From Streptomyces sp. SKN60 (GTDB taxonomy: Bacteria > Actinomycetota > Actinomycetes > Streptomycetales > Streptomycetaceae): a stretch of DNA of 64,000 bases. Below, in pieces: positions 8,284 to 15,757 of the stretch (the stretch's first letter is position 1; each line of letters opens with the position of its first letter). The stretch lies in assembly GCF_026236535.1 (NCBI RefSeq), contig NZ_JAHTMW010000007.1:62001-126000 (forward strand), read 5' to 3'. The notes beneath the pieces are model-generated. The model saw only the letters and a list, made by a program, of their open reading frames with translations, ran no database searches and was not told the DNA's origin. A program made the translations under genes and the position numbers.

Positions 8284-10779
8284 TCAGCTCCGCAGGTCCA
8301 CGAGCAGCGGCGGGGTGTGCTCGCCGCGCACATGGGTGAGGGAGAGGACGGCGTGGCCGGGCGGCACCTCGTGCGCGAGCTCGGAGGCGGACCACCGCTC
8401 GCGCTCCACCTCCCGTACGGTCACGGCTTCCGTGGTGACGGCCTTGCCGGTCATCAGCTTGCGCAGGGCGTGCAGGGCGCGGGTCATCGGCTGGTCGGCG
8501 AAGACGGTGTGGTGGGCGACCTCGGTGGTCTCGACCCGCTCGGTGCCCCAGGCCTCGGCGAAGGCCCGCCCGTCCCAGTTGGGGATGCCCGCGAGGGCCA
8601 TCCGGCAGCCGACGCCGGCGAGCAGCGGGCCGTGCAGTTCGGCGGGCACCTCGGCGAGGGTACGGAGCGCGAGCACCGCCCCGGCGTTCTGCGGGCGCAG
8701 CCGCTGCAGGCCCCGTACGGTCCCGGGGGTGAGCGCCCCGGCCGCGTCGTCGAGCACCAGGCAGGCGAAGTGGCCGCGCGGCGAGCGGTCCCGGACGACG
8801 GTCTGGAACTGGGCGAGCAGCAGCCGGTTCAGGAGCCGGGCGGCCTCCTCGTGGGCGCCGTCGTCGGGCAGACAGATCCGTACCCGTACGGGGTGCTGGG
8901 CGACGGCCCGCAGCGAGAACGGCCGGGTGTCCCCCTTGTCCGTACCGCCGTCCGTGCCGAAGAACTCGGCGAAGGCCGGGCGGTCGAGGGCCGCGAGCCG
9001 GTCGGCGAGCACGGGGCCGAGGTCGGTGGCGGTGCCGACCTGCCGGATCCGCGAGTCGAGTTCGCGGCGCATGGTCGGGGCGCCGTCCTCGGGCAGCAGG
9101 TCGTGCAGGGTCCGCAGGGTCTCGGGGCGGGCCTCCAGGAGCTCGCGAAGGACCGGGACGGTGGGGAAGCGGCCGTACGCGGCGCGGTACGGGCCGACCA
9201 GCTGGGCGAGCACGGTGGCGGCGCGGCGGGTCTCCACGCCGGGCATGTCGCCGACGAGGCCCTCGGCGAGGAAGGCGGCGGCCTCGTCGGGGTCGGTGGC
9301 CCCGGCGTACAGGTCGAGGTCGTGCGCGGAGGCCGGGTCGCCGAGCCGGATGACGACGTCGTAGGCCGTGTCGGGGCCGAGCGGGGCGCCGGCCCCGGCG
9401 ACGGCCACGACGGAGGTGGCGCCGGCGAGGGCCTGGAGGGTGAGCGACTCGACGACGGGGGCGACCAGGGCGCGGGTCTTGCCGGAGCCGGAGGGGCCGA
9501 CGGCGAGCAGCGAGGTGCCGAGCAGCCCGGGGTCGAGGGCGAGGCCGGCCCGCCGGTACGGGTGCGGGGTGCGCTCGCCGTCCGCGTAGCGCCCGACCCG
9601 GACCTGTCCGAGCAGCAGGTCGTGGGGGGCGGCGCGGCCCGGCAGGTCCCGCTCGCCGGAGGGGTGCGCGCCGGCGGCGGCGCCGTCCCGGAGCAGCTTC
9701 CCGACGAGGGCGGCGCGGCGCACCTGGTCGCGCTCGCTGTCCCGCCAGGCACGGTTCACCCGGGCGCAGTCGACGTCGTTCATGCGCCCCTCGGCGACCT
9801 CGGCGGCGAGCACGTCGGCGGCCCGCTGCTCGCCGGCCGCGCGCAGGGCGGGCCACTGGGAGGGCGGGACGACGGGGCCGGTGGGTGTGCTGGGGACGGC
9901 GGGTGTCTTGCGGGCGCGCCGGGCGCGGAGCAGGCCCGGCCAGTCGCCGAGGCGGGCGAAGGGCCAGAGGACGAGGAGGGTGATCAGGGTGTAGAGGGTG
10001 TAGACGGCGAAGGGGGAGGCGAAGACCTCGAAGCCGCCGGTGAGCAGGGCGAGGAGGGCGAGCACCGGGCCCACCACCGGCAGCGGGTCCCAGTCGAGCC
10101 CGAAGGCCTCCGGCCAGACGAGGACGAGGGCGCCGAAGGCCGCGGCGCCCGCGGCGGCGGCTCGGGTGGCGGGACGGAAGCGGCCGAAGTAGTGCCGGAC
10201 GATCGTGCGCCAGGAGCCGAGGAAGCCGATGGCGGAGACGAGCGCGGCGAAGAACAGTCCGTCGTAGATCATGCGGGCCGCGGTGCCGTGCCAGTCGACC
10301 GGGCTGGTGGTGGCCGGCCAGAACCAGCCGTCGGGGGTGAGCAGCCAGAGCAGCTCGGTCTTGTAGGGGAAGAGGTTCGAGAGCCAGGCGCTCCACAGCA
10401 CCAGTCCGATCGCCACCGGGATCAGCATCCCCGCGACCGTCACCGGCGCGAGCCGCTCCGGCGGCTCCGCCACCTCCTCGTGCCGGTACCGCCAGATGCC
10501 GACCCCCGCCTCGGGCCGTGGCGCGTCCAGCCAGGCCGCGACCCGGCTCACCGGGCCCCCGGACGCGCCCGGCGCGCCCACCGGCTTCGGCGGCACGGAG
10601 GGCACGGGCGGGGCCGCGGACGGCACCGGGGGCACGGGCAGGGCCGCGGACGGTGCCGGGGGCACGGACGGCACCGGCGGGTGCACGGGTGGCGGAACGG
10701 GTGCCTCCGGCGGGGTGGCCGGGCGGGGGACGCCCGCGCCCCGGGTGTCGCTCGGCTCGTACGTACCGTCGGTCTCCAT
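8284..10779 (-). CDS. Large membrane-associated ATP-binding protein, weakly VirD4/TraG-like
   Basis: 831 residues from the preferred ATG at 10779; a GTG at 10815 would add 12 residues. The N-terminus (to about 80) is Pro/Val/Ala-rich and low complexity. Three or four hydrophobic stretches follow (for example MLIPVAIGLVLWSAWL and PVLALLALLTGG). The C-terminal half is an ATPase: Walker A in LAVGPSGSGKTRALVAP, and a Walker B-like FACLVLDDAAGAL with Asp-Asp in place of Asp-Glu. The end matches the TraG/TraD-type core in layout only; no conjugation genes are nearby. It starts divergently from gabT, with about 255 bases between. The function is not known to me. The arrangement (tail, membrane helices, large ATPase) suggests a membrane-tethered DNA or protein pump or motor. 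Confidence 0.8.
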   Translation of the reverse strand: METDGTYEPSDTRGAGVPRPATPPEAPVPPPVHPPVPSVPPAPSAALPVPPVPSAAPPVPSVPPKPVGAPGASGGPVSRVAAWLDAPRPEAGVGIWRYRHEEVAEPPERLAPVTVAGMLIPVAIGLVLWSAWLSNLFPYKTELLWLLTPDGWFWPATTSPVDWHGTAARMIYDGLFFAALVSAIGFLGSWRTIVRHYFGRFRPATRAAAAGAAAFGALVLVWPEAFGLDWDPLPVVGPVLALLALLTGGFEVFASPFAVYTLYTLITLLVLWPFARLGDWPGLLRARRARKTPAVPSTPTGPVVPPSQWPALRAAGEQRAADVLAAEVAEGRMNDVDCARVNRAWRDSERDQVRRAALVGKLLRDGAAAGAHPSGERDLPGRAAPHDLLLGQVRVGRYADGERTPHPYRRAGLALDPGLLGTSLLAVGPSGSGKTRALVAPVVESLTLQALAGATSVVAVAGAGAPLGPDTAYDVVIRLGDPASAHDLDLYAGATDPDEAAAFLAEGLVGDMPGVETRRAATVLAQLVGPYRAAYGRFPTVPVLRELLEARPETLRTLHDLLPEDGAPTMRRELDSRIRQVGTATDLGPVLADRLAALDRPAFAEFFGTDGGTDKGDTRPFSLRAVAQHPVRVRICLPDDGAHEEAARLLNRLLLAQFQTVVRDRSPRGHFACLVLDDAAGALTPGTVRGLQRLRPQNAGAVLALRTLAEVPAELHGPLLAGVGCRMALAGIPNWDGRAFAEAWGTERVETTEVAHHTVFADQPMTRALHALRKLMTGKAVTTEAVTVREVERERWSASELAHEVPPGHAVLSLTHVRGEHTPPLLVDLRS

Positions 10780-11034
10780 GAACCCCTGCCCCCTGACCAG
10801 CCAGGTCGCCGCCACTGTGCCACCGTCAATCTAGTGGGCCCGGGCCGCCCCGGAGGGGATTCGCCGGACCGGCGCCCGAGCTCCGGCCCGTACGCCGCCA
10901 TGTCCACCACGGACAACGACACACCCCGCAACACTCCCTATCGGCGCATGCCTCTCCCCCTCCGCCGCGCCTAGCCTGCGGAGGAAACCCGCAAGTGCGT
11001 CCAGAACACCCCCGGAACATCCCAGGAGCCCCGC

Positions 11035-12369
11035 ATGAACGCTGTCCCGCAGGAGCGGCGCGTCGTCACCGCCATCCCCGGCCCGAAGTCGCAGGAGCTT
11101 CAGGCCCGCCGCCTCGACACGGTCGCCGGTGGCGTGGGCTCCACGCTGCCGGTGTTCACCAAGCGGGCCGGCGGCGGCATCATCGAGGACGTCGACGGCA
11201 ACCTGTTGATCGACTTCGGTTCCGGCATCGCCGTGACCTCCGTGGGCGCCTCCGCCGAGGCCGTCGTGCGCCGCGCCTCCGCGCAGCTCCAGGACTTCAC
11301 CCACACCTGTTTCATGGTGACGCCGTACGAGGGTTACGTGGAGGTCTGCGAGGCGCTGGCCGAGCTGACCCCGGGCGACCACGCCAAGAAGTCGGCCCTG
11401 TTCAACTCGGGCGCCGAGGCCGTCGAGAACGCGGTGAAGATCGCCCGCTCGTACACCAAGCGCCAGGCCGTCGTCGTCTTCGACCACGGCTACCACGGCC
11501 GTACGAACCTCACCATGGGCATGACGGCGAAGAACATGCCGTACAAGCAGGGCTTCGGTCCGTTCGCGCCCGAGGTCTACCGCGTGCCGGTCGCCTACGG
11601 CTACCGCTGGCCCACCGGCGCCGAGAACGCCGGCCCCGAGGCCGCCGCCCAGGCGATCGACAACATCACCAAGCAGATCGGCGCCGACAACGTCGCCGCG
11701 ATCGTCATCGAGCCGGTGCTCGGCGAGGGCGGCTTCATCGAGCCGGCCAAGGGCTTCCTGCCGGCGATCGTGAAGTTCGCCAACGACAACGGCATCGTCT
11801 TCGTCGCCGACGAGATCCAGGCCGGCTTCTGCCGCACCGGCCAGTGGTTCGCGTGCGAGGACGAGGGCATCGTCCCGGACCTGATCACCACCGCCAAGGG
11901 CATCGCGGGCGGTCTGCCGCTCGCCGCCGTGACCGGCCGCGCCGAGATCATGGACTCCGTGCACGGCGGCGGCCTCGGCGGCACCTACGGCGGCAACCCG
12001 GTCGCGTGCGCCGGTGCGCTCGGCGCCATCGAGACCATGAAGGAGCTCGACCTCAACGGCAAGGCCAAGCGCATCGAGGAGGTCATGAAGGGCCGCCTCA
12101 CCCAGATGCAGGAGAAGTTCCCGGTCATCGGTGACATCCGCGGCCGCGGCGCCATGATCGCCATCGAGCTGGTGAAGGACCCGGCGACGAAGGAGCCGCA
12201 CGCCGAGGCCGCCGCCGCGCTCGCCAAGTACTGCCACAACGAGGGCGTGCTCGTCCTCACCTGCGGCACGTACGGCAACGTGCTGCGCTTCCTGCCGCCG
12301 CTGGTCATCGGCGAGGACCTGCTCAACGAGGGTCTGGACGTCATCGAGGCCGCGCTCGCCACGATCTGA
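11035..12369 (+). CDS. gabT: 4-aminobutyrate--2-oxoglutarate aminotransferase
   Basis: 444 residues, a class III PLP aminotransferase of full family length. It transfers the amino group of GABA to 2-oxoglutarate, giving succinate semialdehyde and glutamate. Visible marks are FNSGAEAVENAVKIAR (cofactor phosphate region), the DEIQAG motif with D259 contacting the PLP ring nitrogen, and TTAKGIAGG with the Schiff-base lysine K288. AGGAG lies 8 bases before the ATG. A possible -10 (TAGCCT at 10972-10977) precedes it. It is transcribed alone, divergently from the ATP-binding protein gene, and completes the GABA branch of the polyamine genes further right. Confidence 0.95.
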   Translation: MNAVPQERRVVTAIPGPKSQELQARRLDTVAGGVGSTLPVFTKRAGGGIIEDVDGNLLIDFGSGIAVTSVGASAEAVVRRASAQLQDFTHTCFMVTPYEGYVEVCEALAELTPGDHAKKSALFNSGAEAVENAVKIARSYTKRQAVVVFDHGYHGRTNLTMGMTAKNMPYKQGFGPFAPEVYRVPVAYGYRWPTGAENAGPEAAAQAIDNITKQIGADNVAAIVIEPVLGEGGFIEPAKGFLPAIVKFANDNGIVFVADEIQAGFCRTGQWFACEDEGIVPDLITTAKGIAGGLPLAAVTGRAEIMDSVHGGGLGGTYGGNPVACAGALGAIETMKELDLNGKAKRIEEVMKGRLTQMQEKFPVIGDIRGRGAMIAIELVKDPATKEPHAEAAAALAKYCHNEGVLVLTCGTYGNVLRFLPPLVIGEDLLNEGLDVIEAALATI

Positions 12370-12478
12370 CAGGCGTGCAGCGACTTCTGACACCCTGTGT
12401 GAAGAAGCTGTGGGGGGCCGATGGCGGGATGGAGTTCCGGCTGTCGGTCCCCCTCCTCGTGCCGTACGGTTTCTGCAG

Positions 12479-13231
12479 ATGAGAGAAACACCCTGGGCGG
12501 AGCCTCCCCAGCCCCGTCCGCACCGTGCCTTCGCGCACACCACTGGAGCCCTGGGCTCCGGAACTCCTCACCGATCGGATGGCCGCCCGCCCCACACCCC
12601 CCGGGGCGCGCGGCAGCCCGGTCCAGGCGACCGCCCCGGAACCACCCCCCCTGTTCCGGGGCTGTCGGCTGTCTTCTGGGCGGTCGTCGTCCTCTCCGTC
12701 GCCACCTGGCAGGTCCTGGTCCGCGGCCCGCTCGCCCGGCTCGACGAACGCCTCTCCCGCGCCCTGGTGGACACCGTCCCGCGCGGTCTCTCCGAAGCCG
12801 CCTCCGACCTCGGCGACATGACGGTCGCCCTCCCGGTCCTCGCCGCCGCCATGGCGTACGCCGCCTGGCGCGGCCGCCGGCTCGCGGCCCTGTACGCGGG
12901 CCTCGCGATGGCCGCCGTCCCCCTCCTGGTGATCCCCCTGAAGGAGTGGACGGCCCGCCCCGGCCCCCTGGAGCCCTGGGCCCACGGCTACTACCCCTCC
13001 GGCCACACGGCCACGGCGCTGGTCGCGTATTTCGGCGCAGCCTTCCTGGTGTCCCGACGCCTGGTGCCCGTCGCCGCCGTGCTCACGGCGGTGACGGGTA
13101 CCGGTCTGGTCCTGCGGGGCTTTCACTGGCCGCTGGACGTGCTGGCCAGTCTCTGCCTCGGGGTGCTGATCCTGCGGGTCAGCTCCACGTGGCAGCGCTC
13201 TACGGGAAGTACGAGTCGAAGTTCCGGCTGA
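12479..13231 (+). CDS. PAP2-family membrane phosphatase
   Basis: About 250 residues from the ATG at 12479. Three phosphatase motifs are present in order: KEWTARPGP (K-x4-RP; the classic form is K-x6-RP), YPSGHTA and RGFHWPLDVLAS (R-x2-H-x3-D). Several hydrophobic helices surround them, so it should dephosphorylate a lipid phosphate or isoprenyl pyrophosphate at the membrane. The first 60 residues are Pro/Gly-rich and disordered. No Shine-Dalgarno is visible. A TACGGT hexamer lies eight bases before the ATG with TGTCGG 17 bases further up, so a leaderless transcript starting at this ATG is possible. The stop lies inside the 3' end of the convergent chitinase gene, a 32-base overlap. Confidence 0.85.
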   Translation: MRETPWAEPPQPRPHRAFAHTTGALGSGTPHRSDGRPPHTPRGARQPGPGDRPGTTPPVPGLSAVFWAVVVLSVATWQVLVRGPLARLDERLSRALVDTVPRGLSEAASDLGDMTVALPVLAAAMAYAAWRGRRLAALYAGLAMAAVPLLVIPLKEWTARPGPLEPWAHGYYPSGHTATALVAYFGAAFLVSRRLVPVAAVLTAVTGTGLVLRGFHWPLDVLASLCLGVLILRVSSTWQRSTGSTSRSSG

Positions 13232-15008
13232 ACTCCCAGCCGTTGTAGCGGTCCCAGTTGATCGACCAGGTCATCAGGCCGCGCAGGCCGGGCCAGCTGC
13301 CGTGGGTCTGGTAGCTGCCGCAGTTGGTCTTCTTGGTGAGGCAGTCCAGGGCCTTGTTCACCTCGGACGGGGTGGTGTGGCCGTTGCCGGCCTGGGTGGA
13401 GGCGGGGAGGCCGATGGCGACCTGGTCGGGGCGGAGGGCCGGGAAGACGCGGTCGGTGTTGCCGGCCACCGGGAAGCCGGTGAGCAGCATGTCGGTCATG
13501 GCGATGTGGAAGTCGGCGCCGCCCATGGAGTGGTACTGGTTGTCGAGGCCCATGATGGAGCCCGAGTTGTAGTCCTGGACGTGCAGCAGGGTGAGGTCGT
13601 CGCGCAGGGCGTGGATGACCGGCAGATAGGCGCCGGCGCGCGGGTCCTGGCCGCCCCAGGGGCCGGAGCCGTAGTACTGGTAGCCGAGCTGCACGAAGAA
13701 GGTCTCCGGGGCCATGGTGAGCACGAACTTCGTGCCGTACTTGGCCTTGAGGGTCTTCACCGCGGAGATCAGGTTGACGATGACCGGGCTGGTCGGGTTG
13801 CGGAAGTCGGTGTCGCCGGTCTGCAGCGAGAGCGAGTGGCCCTCGAAGTCGATGTCGAGGCCGTCGAGGCCGTACTCGTCGATGATCTTCGAGACGGACG
13901 AGACGAAGGTGTCGCGGGCGGCGGTGGTGGCGAGCTGGACCTGGCCGTTCTGGCCGCCGATGGAGATGAGGACCTTCTTGCCGGCGGCCTGCTTGGCCTT
14001 GATGGCGGCCTTGAAGTCGGCGAGGGACTCCACGTTCGGGCACTCGGTCTGCGGGCACAGGCTGAACCGGATGTCGCCGGAGGTCACCGAGGTCGGCTCG
14101 CCGAAGGCCAGGTTGATGACGTCCCAGGAGTCGGGCACGTCGGCCATCCGGGTGTAGCCGGAGCCGTTGGCGAAGCTGGCGTGGAGATAGCCGACGAGGG
14201 CGTGCGCGGGCAGCTGGCCGCCTCCCCCACCGCCGCCTCCGGAGGTGGTGGTGGCGGTGACGGCGGTGGACTTCGCCGACTCGCCCGCGCTGTTGGCGGC
14301 GGAGATCTGGAAGCTGTACGCGGTGGCGGCCGCGAGCCCGGTGGCGGTGTACGAGGTGCCGGTGACCGTCCCGGCGAGCGCGCCGTCCTTGTAGACCTTG
14401 TACGAGGTGGCGTTGGCGACGGCCGGCCAGGACAGGCTCACCGAGGAGGAGGTCGTGGACCCGGCGGTGAGCCCGGTCGGGGTCGCCGGTATCTGCACCG
14501 GGTCGCCGCCGGGGCCGAGCAGCGACAGGTCGTCGGCGACGTAGGCCCCGGTGCCGTACCAGCCGTGGGTGTAGAGCGTCACGGAGGTGGTGGACGCGCC
14601 GGTGGTGAAGCTGGTGGTGAGCTTCTGCCAGTCGGGGGCGGACTGGGTCCAGGTGTAGGGGTCGCCGGTGGCGGCGCCGGTGCCGGACGCGCCGAGGTAG
14701 ACGTAGGAGCCGCGCACCCAGCCGCTGAGCGTGTAGGTCGAGTTGGGCTTCACGGTGACGGTCTGGGAGCACTTGGCGTTGTCGTTGCCGGCCGGGGTGG
14801 CCTGCAGGGCCTTCGTCCCGCCGTGCACGGGTGAGGACACGACGGCTCCGCTGCCGGCCGTACAACTCCAGCCGTCCAGGCCGGATTCGAAGCCTCCGTT
14901 GCGGGCGAGTTCGGTGTCGGCGGCCTGGGCGAGGGGCGTCAGGGCCACGAGGCCGCCGGCGGCGAGCACGCCCGCCACGACGAGGGAGAGAGGTCTGGTG
15001 CGGGCCAC
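13200..15008 (-). CDS. Secreted family 18 chitinase with carbohydrate-binding and fibronectin III modules
   Basis: 602 residues. A signal peptide with cleavage after AQA (about residue 29) is followed by a carbohydrate-binding jelly-roll module (about 33-165), a fibronectin type III domain (about 175-255), a poly-Gly linker (257-264) and a GH18 catalytic domain (270-602). The GH18 signature DGLDIDFEG lies at 382-390, with E389 as the expected acid/base. SIGGQNGQ is the substrate-side strand. The GTG at 15008 is fixed by GGAGG six bases upstream. It should cleave chitin outside the cell. Two DasR-type operators lie directly upstream, which predicts repression relieved by N-acetylglucosamine metabolites. 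Confidence 0.96.
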   Translation of the reverse strand: MARTRPLSLVVAGVLAAGGLVALTPLAQAADTELARNGGFESGLDGWSCTAGSGAVVSSPVHGGTKALQATPAGNDNAKCSQTVTVKPNSTYTLSGWVRGSYVYLGASGTGAATGDPYTWTQSAPDWQKLTTSFTTGASTTSVTLYTHGWYGTGAYVADDLSLLGPGGDPVQIPATPTGLTAGSTTSSSVSLSWPAVANATSYKVYKDGALAGTVTGTSYTATGLAAATAYSFQISAANSAGESAKSTAVTATTTSGGGGGGGGQLPAHALVGYLHASFANGSGYTRMADVPDSWDVINLAFGEPTSVTSGDIRFSLCPQTECPNVESLADFKAAIKAKQAAGKKVLISIGGQNGQVQLATTAARDTFVSSVSKIIDEYGLDGLDIDFEGHSLSLQTGDTDFRNPTSPVIVNLISAVKTLKAKYGTKFVLTMAPETFFVQLGYQYYGSGPWGGQDPRAGAYLPVIHALRDDLTLLHVQDYNSGSIMGLDNQYHSMGGADFHIAMTDMLLTGFPVAGNTDRVFPALRPDQVAIGLPASTQAGNGHTTPSEVNKALDCLTKKTNCGSYQTHGSWPGLRGLMTWSINWDRYNGWEFSRNFDSYFP

Positions 15009-15049
15009 AACTGCCTCCGGAGGTGGGGGAATCGAGGGGGAGCGCGCAC

Positions 15050-15083
15050 AGCATGGTCCAGACCAATCGAGTGGTCAAGACCT
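15050..15083 (-). promoter_or_regulatory. Chitinase promoter with two DasR-type 12-bp repeats
   Basis: TGGTCCAGACCA (15054-15065) and TGGTCAAGACCT (15072-15083) start 18 bases apart. Both fit the DasR operator pattern (TGGTCTAGACCA) and the 12-bp direct repeats known from Streptomyces chitinase promoters. On the minus strand a -35-like TTGACC (15078-15073) lies inside the distal repeat and a weak -10-like CATGCT (15055-15050) follows after 17 bases. Binding would block polymerase directly. The chitinase GTG is 42 bases below the -10. Confidence 0.8.
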
Positions 15084-15097
15084 CTGGACGCGACCGG

Positions 15098-15619
15098 TCA
15101 CCCTTCCCCGCGGGCCAGTTGCCCGGCGGCCTCGTGCATCGCCAGTTCCAGCAGGGCGGCGTCGGTGAGGGTGCCCGAGGCGTCCGGGGTCACCAGCCAG
15201 CGCACCCCGCCGGTCACCCGGCCCGGGTACGGGACGACGATCCAGGTGCCGGGGCCCGCGCTGCGCACACCGGTGCCGAGCCAGCGGGCGGCGGTGCCCG
15301 GTGGCACGAAGAAGCCCATCCGGGAGTCGCCGAAGTCGGCCAGGACCGGGCCCGGCCGGTCGACGAGCCGGGTGAGCACGTCGAGCGTGGGATAGCCCAG
15401 CTCGGACGGCAGGATCAGCACGTCCCAGCGGCGCCCGGCGGGCAGCAGGGCGACCCCGTGCGGGTTGCGCTCCCACTCCCAGCGGCAGGCGTCGGGGTCC
15501 GGCGCGACCGAGGCGAGCCACTCCACCACGGCCCTGGCGCCCGCCGCACCGGTCCCCGCACCGGAACCGGTGCCCGCGCCCGAACCGGTTCCCGTCCCCG
15601 TACCCGTACCAGTCATCAC
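15098..15619 (-). CDS. Conserved-looking hypothetical protein with Gly/Thr repeat head
   Basis: 173 residues from the GTG at 15619; an ATG one codon later is equally possible. Residues 3-27 are a low-complexity Gly/Thr/Ser/Ala run. The rest is compact and soluble, with VEWLASVAPDPDACRWEWE, GVALLPAGRRWDVLILP and GPGTWIVVPYPG. I see a faint likeness to the N-terminal fold of bifunctional primase/polymerase proteins, but no catalytic acidic triad, so I leave the function open. It lies between the chitinase and the polyamine operon. Its ribosome binding site (AGGAGAGG) is inside the hairpin 15626-15675, and a palindromic Crp-type site and promoter lie above it. Confidence 0.75.
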   Translation of the reverse strand: MMTGTGTGTGTGSGAGTGSGAGTGAAGARAVVEWLASVAPDPDACRWEWERNPHGVALLPAGRRWDVLILPSELGYPTLDVLTRLVDRPGPVLADFGDSRMGFFVPPGTAARWLGTGVRSAGPGTWIVVPYPGRVTGGVRWLVTPDASGTLTDAALLELAMHEAAGQLARGEG

Positions 15620-15625
15620 GAAAAG

Positions 15626-15675
15626 CCCTCTCCTCGTACGGACCCGCCAGGTGCGGTGTCCGTACGGAGAGAGGG
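15626..15675 (-). other. Leader hairpin that encloses the Shine-Dalgarno of the 15619 gene; also a possible terminator
   Basis: Arms 15626-15643 and 15658-15675 pair at 16 of 18 positions around a 14-base loop. Read on the minus strand, the 3' arm ends in GAGGAGAGGG, the only Shine-Dalgarno of the following gene, and is followed by CTTTTC and the GTG/ATG start. The same structure lies 83 bases past the stop of the FAD oxidoreductase, so it may also terminate that operon. Confidence 0.65.
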
Positions 15676-15686
15676 CGCGGGCCCGC

Positions 15687-15732
15687 GGCTATGACGCGGG
15701 TTTCCCACCTGTCGATTGTGACCTGCGTCACA
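15687..15732 (-). promoter_or_regulatory. Crp-type palindrome and -35/-10 promoter for the 15619 gene
   Basis: TGTGACCTGCGTCACA (15717-15732) is a perfect TGTGA-N6-TCACA inverted repeat, the Crp/Fnr-type consensus. On the minus strand it is directly followed by TCGACA (15715-15710) and, after 17 bases, ATAGCC (15692-15687). The palindrome would be centred near -44 from a start around 15680, as in class II activation. The assignment to a Crp-family protein rests on consensus only. Confidence 0.55.
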
Positions 15733-15757
15733 TTCCTTCACATGCCTCGCGAGTGCG

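Noticed and set aside
13302..14834. 510-codon open frame on the plus strand across the chitinase
   Set aside because: Antisense to a gene with complete GH18 motifs and signal peptide; the translated product is low-complexity Gly/Val/Asp.
15098..15619. Assignment of the small gene as a primase/polymerase
   Set aside because: Only a faint resemblance in a few strands and no acidic catalytic residues; left as hypothetical.
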